A DNA stretch of 15,112 nucleotides from JACCVL01 sp038233135. Lineage in GTDB: Bacteria; Actinomycetota; Actinomycetes; Propionibacteriales; Nocardioidaceae. Position numbers and translations under genes: made by a program. Below are positions 5,712-13,041 of the stretch, piece by piece (position 1 is the first letter of the stretch; every line of letters begins with the position of its first letter). Below the pieces are notes generated by a model, which was not told the DNA's origin, ran no database searches, and was given only the letters and a program-made list of their open reading frames with translations. Where the stretch lies: positions 1 to 15,112 of the forward strand of contig JBBSMN010000050.1 in NCBI GenBank assembly GCA_038233135.1. The letters run 5' to 3'.

Positions 5712-6692
5712 TCAGCAGGACGACTGGTAGAGCGCCTCCTTGGCCTCACCCTCCAGGTTCTTCTTGGTGACGATCGTGAACCCGGTCTGGATCTTGGGCT
5801 CCGTATCCTCACCGTTGATGGCGGCCATGGCCTGTTGAACGCCCTTGGCCCCGATCTCCGCAGGCGCCTGGGCGATCAGCGCCTGGACGGTGCCGTCACG
5901 CAGCTGCTGGACCTGGTCGGGCCCGGCGTCGAAGCCCACGATGCTGACCTGGTCCTCCGCGCCAGCCTGGCGCACACCGGTCGCGCTGCCTTCGGCAGCG
6001 AACAGGTTCGCCGCGAAGATGCCCACGATGTCAGGATCCTTCTGCAGCGCCGCCGTCACCAGTCGGGCTGCCTCGGCCGGCTTGTTGTGGCTGTACTGCA
6101 CCCCGAGGTTCTCGAACGACGGGTCCTCGGCGACGGCCTGGTCGAAGCCTTCAGCCCGGGCGTCAGTGGTGGAGATGCCGGGATCCACAGAGATCACCAG
6201 GAGCTTGCCGCCCTCCGGGTTCAGCTTCTGCAGGGCCTTGAACGCCGCCTCTCCGCCGCCGACGTTGTCGGAGGCGATCTGTGACACCGCGAATGAAGGG
6301 TCCTCGACGGTGGTGTCGACCAGGACTACCTCGATACCGGCGTTGGCGGCGGCCTCCAGCGGTGCCTGCAGGGCAGTCACGTCGGTGGGTGCGACCAGCA
6401 GAGCGTCCGGCTGGGTAGCCACCACCGAGTCGATGAGCGGCTGCTGCAGAGTGGGGTCGAACTCCTGCGGACCCTGGACCTCGACGGTCGCGCCCACCTT
6501 TTCGGCCTCCGCCTTGATCCCACACTCCATCGAGATGTAGAACTCGTCGCCGGCCACGCCCTGGACGAAGGCGATCTCGACGTCGTCGCCCGACCACGAC
6601 CAGCCGTCGTCGTCGGAGCCGCACGCCGCCAGTCCGGCTGTCGCGAGTAGGCCGACCGCCGCAAGGGCCGTCGATGTGGTGGAGCTTCTCAT
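5712..6692 (-). CDS. Sugar ABC transporter substrate-binding lipoprotein
   Basis: A 326-residue periplasmic-binding-protein-like lipoprotein of the ribose/galactose type (Peripla_BP_4, cluster B). The signal peptide has MRSS, a hydrophobic core and the lipobox LAAC with the lipidated Cys24, then an acidic Ser/Asp linker. The mature domain starts VEIAFVQGVAGDEFY and has typical blocks: QPDALLVAPTDVTALQAPL, VVLVDTTV, SDNVGGGEAA, DIVGIFAANLFAAEG and SIVGFDAGPDQV. It binds a monosaccharide or related ligand outside the membrane and feeds the permease next to it. GGAGG lies about 8 bases before the ATG at 6692, and the start overlaps the permease stop by 4 bp. It is the last gene of the eight-gene operon and converges on the truncated kinase with only 24 bp between. 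The ligand is not predictable by eye. Confidence 0.92.
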   Translation of the reverse strand: MRSSTTSTALAAVGLLATAGLAACGSDDDGWSWSGDDVEIAFVQGVAGDEFYISMECGIKAEAEKVGATVEVQGPQEFDPTLQQPLIDSVVATQPDALLVAPTDVTALQAPLEAAANAGIEVVLVDTTVEDPSFAVSQIASDNVGGGEAAFKALQKLNPEGGKLLVISVDPGISTTDARAEGFDQAVAEDPSFENLGVQYSHNKPAEAARLVTAALQKDPDIVGIFAANLFAAEGSATGVRQAGAEDQVSIVGFDAGPDQVQQLRDGTVQALIAQAPAEIGAKGVQQAMAAINGEDTEPKIQTGFTIVTKKNLEGEAKEALYQSSC

Positions 6693-7810
6693 GTAGATCC
6701 TCCTTGATCGTCGTGTGAACTTTGCTTGTTGCCCCACGGGCGGAGCAGGGAACGGTGCGGCTTGCCACCGCGCATGGCGGCGGCGCGCCGGGCCTGGTCG
6801 ACGTAGACGGCCACGATCAGCACGGCGCCGACTGCGACCTGCTGCCAGAACGGCTGAACGCCGTTGATCACGAAGCCGTTCTGCAGGACCGCTGGGATGA
6901 AGAGGCCCACGACCGTGCCCCAGACCGACCCCACACCGCCGAACAGCGACGTGCCGCCGATGACGACGGCCGCGATAACGTTGAGGTTGGTGATCGACTG
7001 GCCGGCGATCGCCGTGGTGTTGAACTGGGCCAGGGACAAGATGCCGGCGAAGCCGGCCAGGGTGCCGGACAGCGCATAGACGGCGACGAGGTGCCGGTCG
7101 ACCGACACTCCCACCCGGCGGGCGGCCTCCTCGTTGGAGCCGATGGCGTAGGTGTACCTGCCGAACAGGGTGCGGTGCAGCACTATGGCGCCGATCACGA
7201 CGACCACGAGGGCGATGATCGAGAGCGTCGGCACCTGGTCGCCGAGCACCCGTCCGTAGCCGATCTGCGACTGCAGCACGGGCGGTACCTGCCGGATGTC
7301 GACGCCCTTGGTGATGATCTGGGCAAGACCCAGGGCCATGCCGAGCGACCCGAGGGTGGCAATGAGCGGCGGGATCTTCGCCTTCGCGACCAGGATCCCG
7401 TTGAACAGCCCCCAACCCAGCCCGCTGGCCAGTGCGGCGGCGAGCCCGACGGCCGCTGTGCTCCAGCCGTCCCCACCGAAGGCGATCATGGCCTTGGCGG
7501 ACACGACGCCCGAGAACACGAGCACAGAGCCGATCGACAGGTCGATGCCGGACGTGACGATCACGTAAGTCATGCCGACGCCGAGGACCGCCAGGATCGA
7601 CGCGTTCTGCACCAGCAGCCGCGCGTTGTCGATCGTCGGGAAGTTGTCGGGCGCGGCGATCGAGAACGCGATGCAGATGGCGACCAGAACCAGCAGGATC
7701 TGGAACGACTGCGCCGTCACCACCTTCTTCCAAGGCTGCTGCGGTTCAGGGGCCACAGAGCCCGCTACCGGCTCGGTGGTCGTGGCCTGTGGGGCCTGCT
7801 GGCTGCTCAT
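6689..7810 (-). CDS. Sugar ABC transporter permease (RbsC/FrcC type)
   Basis: A 373-residue integral membrane protein of the BPD_transp_2 family, with about ten hydrophobic segments after a 30-residue Pro/Gln-rich cytoplasmic tail. Family marks include VTSGIDLSIGSVL near the N-terminus, NGILVAKAKIPPLIATLG in the middle and GGTSLFGGVGSVWGTVVG near the C-terminus. The segment containing YAIGSNEEAARRVGV is the cytoplasmic loop that contacts the ATPase. It most likely forms a homodimeric channel with the ATPase and the lipoprotein. The ATG at 7810 has GGGAGG 5 bases upstream and overlaps the ATPase stop by 4 bp. The tail after TM10 (GGKPHRSLLRPWGNKQSS) is basic, consistent with the cytoplasmic side. 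Confidence 0.92.
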   Translation of the reverse strand: MSSQQAPQATTTEPVAGSVAPEPQQPWKKVVTAQSFQILLVLVAICIAFSIAAPDNFPTIDNARLLVQNASILAVLGVGMTYVIVTSGIDLSIGSVLVFSGVVSAKAMIAFGGDGWSTAAVGLAAALASGLGWGLFNGILVAKAKIPPLIATLGSLGMALGLAQIITKGVDIRQVPPVLQSQIGYGRVLGDQVPTLSIIALVVVVIGAIVLHRTLFGRYTYAIGSNEEAARRVGVSVDRHLVAVYALSGTLAGFAGILSLAQFNTTAIAGQSITNLNVIAAVVIGGTSLFGGVGSVWGTVVGLFIPAVLQNGFVINGVQPFWQQVAVGAVLIVAVYVDQARRAAAMRGGKPHRSLLRPWGNKQSSHDDQGGST

Positions 7811-8562
7811 GCCGCCTCCCCTACGGCTCCGGTCATGGCGCCGACCAGCTGCTCCATCGACGTGTCCTTCGCCTGGTACGTCACGACCCGGCGGCCGAGG
7901 CGCAGCACCTGCACGCGGTCGGCCACCTGTATCACGTGCGGCATCGAGTGGCTGATGAACACCACGGCGACGCCGTCGTCACGAACCCGGCGGATCGTCT
8001 CGAGCACGTTCTTGGTCTGCCGGACACCGAGGGCAGCGGTCGGCTCGTCGAGGAACACGACCCGGTCTGCCCACGCGACCGCCCGGGCGATCGCGATCGC
8101 CTGCCGTTGCCCACCGGACATGGCACCGACCGGTGCGGTCAGGCTGTTGACCGTCGCCCCGAGCTTGTCGAAAGCTACCCGGGCCTGGCGGCGCATCTCG
8201 GCGTTGTCCATGAAGCCGAACATTCCGGGCAGCCCCGCGCGCATGATCTCTCTGCCCAGGAACATGTTCTGGGTCGGGTCCAGGTGCGGGGCTAGCGCCA
8301 GGTCCTGATAGACGGTCTCGATGCCGAGACCGCTGGCCTGGGGGGGGGAGGTCAGCTCGATGGGCGAGCCGTCGAAGAGGATCTCGCCGCTGTCGACGGC
8401 GAGGTTTCCTGAGAGCGCCTTTACCAGAGTCGACTTGCCGGCGCCGTTGTCGCCGATGAGGGCGACCACCTCGCCCGCAGAGATGTCGAAGTCGGCGGCG
8501 TCGAGGGCGGTCACCTGGCCGAACTTGCGGGTGAGACCCCGGGCCTCCAGCACGGCGGTCAT
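7807..8562 (-). CDS. Sugar ABC transporter ATP-binding protein, single domain (FrcA type)
   Basis: A 251-residue ABC ATPase that energises sugar import. It carries Walker A GDNGAGKST (37-45), the Q-loop in VYQDLAL (Gln86), signature MSGGQRQ (148-154), Walker B VVFLDEPT (168-175) and switch His205 in FISHS. It has one nucleotide-binding domain, as in fructose FrcA, unlike RbsA or XylG, which carry two in about 500 residues. The complex would therefore use two copies. The ATG at 8562 overlaps the aldolase stop by 4 bp, with GGAGG 10 bases upstream. The codons for Ser72-Pro73-Pro74 form a run of nine C on the coding strand (G at 8340-8348), a potential slippage site. Frame is maintained through it in this sequence. 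Confidence 0.92.
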   Translation of the reverse strand: MTAVLEARGLTRKFGQVTALDAADFDISAGEVVALIGDNGAGKSTLVKALSGNLAVDSGEILFDGSPIELTSPPQASGLGIETVYQDLALAPHLDPTQNMFLGREIMRAGLPGMFGFMDNAEMRRQARVAFDKLGATVNSLTAPVGAMSGGQRQAIAIARAVAWADRVVFLDEPTAALGVRQTKNVLETIRRVRDDGVAVVFISHSMPHVIQVADRVQVLRLGRRVVTYQAKDTSMEQLVGAMTGAVGEAA

Positions 8563-9488
8563 GAACCCGTCGCCTCCGTCCACGGCCGGGCCCGCCCGGA
8601 GATCGCCGCGACGCAGCCCTCGAGCCGTCGCAGCGCCTCGCCGGCGAGGAACGCCTGCCGGTCTGGCCGGCTCATGCCGACAATGTCCTTCCACACCGCG
8701 CGGCCGGCAATGAAGCCCGAAGCACCGCCTTCGTCGCAGGAGATCTCGAGCACCCGCGAGAACTCCTCGAACGCGACGCCTGCCGACAGGACTGCCCACG
8801 GCGCACGGATGGTGCGGGCGAGCCGGCGGCAGGCCTGCGGGCTGCCGGGGTACTCGAGCTTGAGCAGGTCGGGCCCGAGGTCGTCGAGCATCCGCGCCGA
8901 CTCGATGACCACGTCCTCGCGCTGCCGGGCCGTGAGCTGCTCGCCGGGGAGCGGATAGATGAGGTTCTCGATCACCGAGGGCACTCCCTGCTCGCGACAG
9001 TCCGCGACGACGTCGCCCACCACCTGCCGCGCCTCGGCGACCAGGTCTGGGCCGTTGCCGACGGGCCGCCCGGCCCGCACCTGGACCAGGAACTTCAGGG
9101 CCTGGCCGCCCTGGGCGCGTACCCACGCGGCGCCCTGGTCGGGGTCACGCGACGCGCGTGGTTCGCCCTCCCAGTTGCCCCGCGACGACGGCTCGGCGGC
9201 GACCAGGATTCCCGGCATGCCGCCGGAGGCGTCGACCTCGGTTAGGGCCGGAATCCCGTAGGTCGGGTCGAGCAGTAAGGCGCTCGCGGCGGGTCGCAGG
9301 GCAGACACGACGTCGGCCTTGGCGCCGACGAGCTCGGTGTCGGAAGGATCTGCGATCCCGGCGGCGGCGTACATCCGCTTGAGGGTGTTTCGTTGGTCCA
9401 TCGCGACGATGGCGAACGCGCCGTCGGGGGTGGCGATGTCGGCCAGTGACAGCGCGGTCGAGGTGGCCGTGGGAGCCATGTCGGACAT
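8559..9488 (-). CDS. LacD/YihT-family class I aldolase
   Basis: A 309-residue TIM-barrel aldolase of the LacD (tagatose-1,6-bisphosphate) / YihT (sulfofructose-1-phosphate) family. Matching blocks are FAIVAMDQRNTLKRMYAAAG near the N-terminus, ALLLDPTYG (70-78), GGQALKFLV with Lys132, DLLKLEYPG with Lys210 (probable Schiff-base lysine) and the late WAVLSAGV and ASGFIAGRAVWKDIVG. The last block reads especially like YihT as I remember it. The ATG at 9488 was chosen over the in-frame ATG at 9479 because CAGGA lies just upstream. It follows the FGGY kinase gene after a 39-bp gap, the only non-overlapping junction in the operon. Together with the PfkB kinase and PMI-like protein it fits cleavage of a ketohexose 1,6-bisphosphate to dihydroxyacetone phosphate and glyceraldehyde 3-phosphate. 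A sulfosugar role is possible but the other expected genes are not in the window. Confidence 0.85.
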   Translation of the reverse strand: MSDMAPTATSTALSLADIATPDGAFAIVAMDQRNTLKRMYAAAGIADPSDTELVGAKADVVSALRPAASALLLDPTYGIPALTEVDASGGMPGILVAAEPSSRGNWEGEPRASRDPDQGAAWVRAQGGQALKFLVQVRAGRPVGNGPDLVAEARQVVGDVVADCREQGVPSVIENLIYPLPGEQLTARQREDVVIESARMLDDLGPDLLKLEYPGSPQACRRLARTIRAPWAVLSAGVAFEEFSRVLEISCDEGGASGFIAGRAVWKDIVGMSRPDRQAFLAGEALRRLEGCVAAISGRARPWTEATGS

Positions 9489-9500
9489 GAGGGTCCTGTC

Positions 9501-9538
9501 TATCGGGGCCAGGGCAGAGTATCGGGGTCAGGGCAGAG
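9501..9538. repeat. Tandem 19-bp direct repeat at the kinase-aldolase junction
   Basis: TATCGGGGCCAGGGCAGAG (9501-9519) is followed at once by TATCGGGGTCAGGGCAGAG (9520-9538), which differs at one base. The second copy contains the kinase stop codon (9528-9530) and its last three codons. The first lies in the intergenic gap, ahead of the aldolase ribosome site. It looks like a local duplication that separated two genes which elsewhere in the operon would overlap. Confidence 0.8.
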
Positions 9539-10973
9539 GGACGAGGTCTGGTACGGCTCGGAACGAGTCGGCGAAGTCGGTCAGGGTGCCGATGCGGGTG
9601 GCCCCGGCGGCGGCGTACGCGCCGAACAGCGCGGCACCGTAGGCTGTGTCCTCGCTGCGGGGCGAGTACGAGACCTGCGGTAGCGCGGCCGAGCGAGCCC
9701 TGCGCACGCACGCCATCCGGGTCCAGCCGCCGCTGGCGAGGGTGCGGTCCGGCGGCGGCACCTCGCGGTTCATCTCGGCCAGGAGGTCGAGACACACCCG
9801 GGTGCCGTGGTCGAGCGCGGCGGCGAACAAGACGGCCGGTGACAGCCCGTCGCCGCTCGCCCTGACGTTCAGCACCCCGTCGTCGTTACCGGCGCCGGTG
9901 ACCTGCACCGAGGAAGCGCCGGGGCCACCGCCGATCGGGAGGGCCATGACCTCACGGTCGAGCCTTCGGCGAGCCTCGTCCTCGTGGACGCCGACCAGCT
10001 GCAGCACCCGTCGCAGCAACAGTCCCGAGCGTGTGCCCACGAGGATCACACTGCGGTCGCGGACGACGTGCCGGACCGCGTTGATGCCGACGCCGGCGAG
10101 CCGCTCGCGGGAAGCCGGCAGGACGTCGGTGTCGAGAACCCGCACGAGCGCCTCGGCGGTGCCCATGGAGACGTACAACTGACCGGCGTGCACTGCGCCA
10201 GCCGCCACGGCGGCGACGAGGTGGTCGTGTCCGGCGACGGTGAGCGCCGCACCCCACACCTGCTCGGGAAGGGGCCAGGCGGCCCCGTTGCCCGCTCCCA
10301 AGCCGGCGACCTCGCCGACGTGGCCGCACACGTCTCCGGCGTAGACGGGCGGAGGTAGGAACCCGGGGCCCACGCCGAGCACCTCGAACGCGCGCGGCCA
10401 ACACACACTGTGCTCCTGGTCGAGCAGGCCGGTGCGCGAGGTCAATGACAGCTCACCGACCCGCGCCCCGCCGAGGGCATGCACGACGAGCTCAGGGACG
10501 TTCAGCCAGGTGAGATCCGCCAGCTCGACGCCCGTACCGCGCAGGTGCAGCAGCTTGGAGATCGAGGCCATGGCCGTGACCGGGAGCCCGGTGCGCCGGG
10601 GGAAGTCGGCGCGGACATCGGCGGGAATGGCCGCGATCTCGGCCGCCCCGCGGGGGTCGAACCACGCAATAACAGGGGCGGCGACCCCACCGGCAGCGTC
10701 GAGGAGCGCGCCCGACTCGGCCATGCCCGAAACGCCTATCCCGGTCACCCGCACCGGCCCCTGCCGGTCCTGCAGCTCGCGCACACATTGCGCGAGCAGC
10801 CGGGCCACCACCGCGACGAGCTCCGTCGCCGCCATCTCGGCACGACCACCGGGCAGCGAGGCCCAGGGGGTGGCCACGCTGGCCGAGTGCAGCTCCTGTC
10901 CGTCGGTGGTGGTGGCGAGCGACTTGACGTTGGTGCTGCCGACGTCGATGCCCAGGACGAGCTCCGTTGTCAT
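9528..10973 (-). CDS. FGGY-family carbohydrate kinase (second copy)
   Basis: A 481-residue ATP-dependent sugar kinase. The actin-like fold opens with LVLGIDVGSTNVKSL (Asp10). The likely catalytic Asp250 is in VAGHDHLVAAVAAGA, GTAEA follows at 271-275, and the C-terminal nucleotide loop is LASGGWTRM (412-420). It shares the AES-x-x-LLD, DPRG/DTRG and DHLVAAV blocks with the kinase at 897-2207, so the locus has two paralogues. Its C-terminal part is longer and ends LVPLP. The ATG at 10973 was selected because it overlaps the stop of the PMI-like gene by 4 bp and has GGGGGAG upstream. An upstream in-frame ATG at 11009 would lie within the preceding gene. The phosphorylated position and sugar are unknown. 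Placement between the isomerase and the aldolase suggests it supplies a 6- or 1-phosphorylated intermediate. Confidence 0.9.
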   Translation of the reverse strand: MTTELVLGIDVGSTNVKSLATTTDGQELHSASVATPWASLPGGRAEMAATELVAVVARLLAQCVRELQDRQGPVRVTGIGVSGMAESGALLDAAGGVAAPVIAWFDPRGAAEIAAIPADVRADFPRRTGLPVTAMASISKLLHLRGTGVELADLTWLNVPELVVHALGGARVGELSLTSRTGLLDQEHSVCWPRAFEVLGVGPGFLPPPVYAGDVCGHVGEVAGLGAGNGAAWPLPEQVWGAALTVAGHDHLVAAVAAGAVHAGQLYVSMGTAEALVRVLDTDVLPASRERLAGVGINAVRHVVRDRSVILVGTRSGLLLRRVLQLVGVHEDEARRRLDREVMALPIGGGPGASSVQVTGAGNDDGVLNVRASGDGLSPAVLFAAALDHGTRVCLDLLAEMNREVPPPDRTLASGGWTRMACVRRARSAALPQVSYSPRSEDTAYGAALFGAYAAAGATRIGTLTDFADSFRAVPDLVPLP

Positions 10974-12004
10974 CGCGCTCCCCCCGCCCGTACGGTCCCG
11001 GGTCGGCACACCAGCAGGCGTACGTCGCCCTCGGCGGCCCAGCCGCCGAACGCGGCCGGCACGGCCAGCACCTGGCCGCGACGGACGGGACAGGCAGCCA
11101 CGCCGCCTGTCAGCTCACCGTCACCGTCCAGCACCACGACCACCGTGAACCCCGCCGGGACCACCGGCGAGCCGAGTCCCTGCGGGGCCCAGATGTCGAG
11201 TCGGAAGTATGGATCCGCCTCGGCGACGAGCGCCGACCTGGGGGCGGCGCTGCTGGCGCGCGGGTCGGTGAAGGTGCGCAACGAGGCGAGGCGGTCCGGC
11301 GACATGCCGCGGTGGTCGACTGCGGGCATCACGGTGTCGAAGCCGAGGCCGAGGTGGGAGTCCTCGCGGCCGCTGGTCGTGACGGCCCACTCCAGCACGA
11401 TGGACAAGTCCGTCGGTTCCTGGGCCTCAGCCACGAAGACGCCTTCACCGAGCGCGTGCGCGGTCCCGGCCGGCACCAGCACCCCGTCCCCGGGGCGCAC
11501 CGCGACCCGGTTGAGGTGTTGCAGCATCCAGTCGCTGTCTTGTGCGTCCCGGCGCCGCGCGAGTTCGTCCGGATCGACGTCGGACGTCCAACCCAGGTAG
11601 ACGGCGCCGTCGCCGGTCGAGTCGAGGACGTACCAGGCTTCGGTCTTGCCGTACGGACAGGACAGGTGCCGCGCGGCGAACGCGCGGTCGGGGTGCACGT
11701 GCACCGGCAGCCGCTGACCCGCGTCGAGCAGCTTGACCAGCAGCCCGGTATCGGCCGGGCCGGCAGGGGCGGAGTCCGAGCCCGTCCAGGTGACCGGGTC
11801 GGCGGCGACCACGTCGCGGAGCAGCCGGCCGTCGGAAAGCGATGCGAGGCCAACGTGGCTGTCACCCGCACGCGACACGGTCGCGGCAAGCCACTCCTCG
11901 GGCTGGTGAGTGGAGGTGGTCCGGATGCCGCGCAGGGCCGCGATCTTCGCTCCTCCGGCATAATAGTGGTCCACCAGGTTCGGGGGCAGCGAGACCGGCC
12001 TCAT
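10970..12004 (-). CDS. Type I mannose-6-phosphate isomerase-like cupin protein
   Basis: A 344-residue protein of the bacterial class I phosphomannose isomerase family (zinc cupin that interconverts aldose and ketose 6-phosphates). Family marks are YYAGGAKIAALRG and PEEWLA near the N-terminus, LLVKLLDAGQRLPVHVHPD with metal-binding His102 and His104, GKTEAWYVL with Glu122, and PAGTAHALGEG with His183, which completes the usual four-ligand zinc site. Length is close to the short bacterial forms. The substrate in this context need not be mannose 6-phosphate: the operon lacks other mannose genes and contains PfkB and LacD-type enzymes instead. It overlaps the regulator gene upstream (ATGA at 12001-12004) and the FGGY kinase downstream (ATGA at 10970-10973). 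Family confidence is high, substrate unassigned. Confidence 0.88.
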   Translation of the reverse strand: MRPVSLPPNLVDHYYAGGAKIAALRGIRTTSTHQPEEWLAATVSRAGDSHVGLASLSDGRLLRDVVAADPVTWTGSDSAPAGPADTGLLVKLLDAGQRLPVHVHPDRAFAARHLSCPYGKTEAWYVLDSTGDGAVYLGWTSDVDPDELARRRDAQDSDWMLQHLNRVAVRPGDGVLVPAGTAHALGEGVFVAEAQEPTDLSIVLEWAVTTSGREDSHLGLGFDTVMPAVDHRGMSPDRLASLRTFTDPRASSAAPRSALVAEADPYFRLDIWAPQGLGSPVVPAGFTVVVVLDGDGELTGGVAACPVRRGQVLAVPAAFGGWAAEGDVRLLVCRPGTVRAGGAR

Positions 12005-13041
12005 CCGGCGGCTCTCGCCGTCGGCGCCAGCTCGCCCGACCCGCGCTCGAGCAGCTCGGTAGGCACGATCAGCTCCTCACCAGGTCCGGTGACCGTGCCG
12101 TCGATGCGGGCGATCAGTCGCTCGGTGGCGGTCACGCCGATCCGGCGCGGATCCTGGTCGACGACGGTGACGCCCGGTCGCAGCGTCCCCGCCAGCGAAA
12201 AGTCACCAAAGCTCACCAGCGCCACGTCGGTGCGGTCGAGGCTGTGCAGCGCGTGCACCGCACCGATCCCTGCCCTGGTGTTGGCGGCCAGTAGCGCCGT
12301 CACCTCTTCACCCACGCTGTCGTTACCTCGGCAGCTGCCGAGCAGGGCGCGGGTCGCCGCCTGCGCCTGGTGGGCCTCCGCGTTCCCGGGCGGAACCCAC
12401 GCCGGCCGCGGCTCGACGCCGGCTCGCGCCAAGGCATCCCGGTACCCCTCGAGGCGCCGCATCGTCGTCGGGTAACGCGTGTCTGCGCCGATGAAGGCAA
12501 TCCGGCGATGGCCGTGCCGGAGCAGGTGCTCGACCGCGCCCCGGGCGGCGCCGTAGTCGTCGACGAGGACCGTGTCGTAACCGTCGGTCTCGAACCCGCG
12601 GTCGATGAGGACTGTCGGGAAGGAACTGCTGTAGGGAGCGAAGTAGCCGTGGTCACCGGTGACCGGCGCGAGCACCAACGCCCGAACCTGCTGCATCGCC
12701 ATCCGCTCGACCTGTTGCTGCTCGCGACCCGAGTCAAATCCTGTGCTGCCGAACACCACATTGAGCCCCGACTGCAGAGCCCGGTGCTCGACGGCGCTGG
12801 TCAGGGCGGCGAAGAAGGGATCGCCGATAGTGTCGATGACGACCCCGATGGTGTCCCCGGTGCCGACCTTAAGCGAGCGGGCCCAGGAGTTCGGCAGGTA
12901 GTGCAGCTCCTCGACTGCCGCAGCAACCCGCAGCCGTACGTCGTCGCTGACGCTGGCCGACCCGTTGACCACCCGCGACACGGTCTTGATGCTGACACCG
13001 GCCCGGGCCGCTACGTCATGCACCGTGGGACGCCGGGTCAT
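12001..13041 (-). CDS. LacI-family transcriptional regulator
   Basis: A 346-residue repressor with an N-terminal helix-turn-helix, TVHDVAARAGVSIKTVSRVVNG (residues 6-27). A hinge with NSWARSLKVG follows, containing the leucine that normally inserts at the central CG of operators. The effector domain is periplasmic-binding-protein-like: DTIGVVIDTIGDPFF, VLIDRG, RRIAFIGAD and VALVSFGDF are recognisable. It probably senses the transported sugar or a phosphorylated intermediate. It sits as second gene of the eight-gene operon, so it would control its own synthesis through the operator at 14084-14097. A second site of the same type at 3233-3246 would extend control to the divergent units. It overlaps the PfkB gene by 4 bp and has GGGAG 4 bases before the ATG. 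Confidence 0.92.
   Translation of the reverse strand: MTRRPTVHDVAARAGVSIKTVSRVVNGSASVSDDVRLRVAAAVEELHYLPNSWARSLKVGTGDTIGVVIDTIGDPFFAALTSAVEHRALQSGLNVVFGSTGFDSGREQQQVERMAMQQVRALVLAPVTGDHGYFAPYSSSFPTVLIDRGFETDGYDTVLVDDYGAARGAVEHLLRHGHRRIAFIGADTRYPTTMRRLEGYRDALARAGVEPRPAWVPPGNAEAHQAQAATRALLGSCRGNDSVGEEVTALLAANTRAGIGAVHALHSLDRTDVALVSFGDFSLAGTLRPGVTVVDQDPRRIGVTATERLIARIDGTVTGPGEELIVPTELLERGSGELAPTARAAG

Noticed and set aside
6975..6986. ATAACGTTGAGG as a further LacI operator
   Set aside because: It has only the central AACGTT core, lacks the flanking TGAC/GTCA symmetry, and lies in the middle of the permease coding region.
5712..7733. Apparent 673-codon fusion of permease region and binding protein
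   Set aside because: Only the part from the ATG at 6692 is real coding sequence; the upstream extension is the wrong frame of the permease gene.
7807..9126. Apparent 439-codon extension of the ABC ATPase
   Set aside because: The ATPase starts at 8562 with a ribosome site and overlap; the extension is an out-of-frame reading of the LacD-type aldolase gene.
10967..12475. Long rightward open frame opposite the isomerase and regulator genes
   Set aside because: Shadow of two strongly supported genes on the other strand; no domain or ribosome site.
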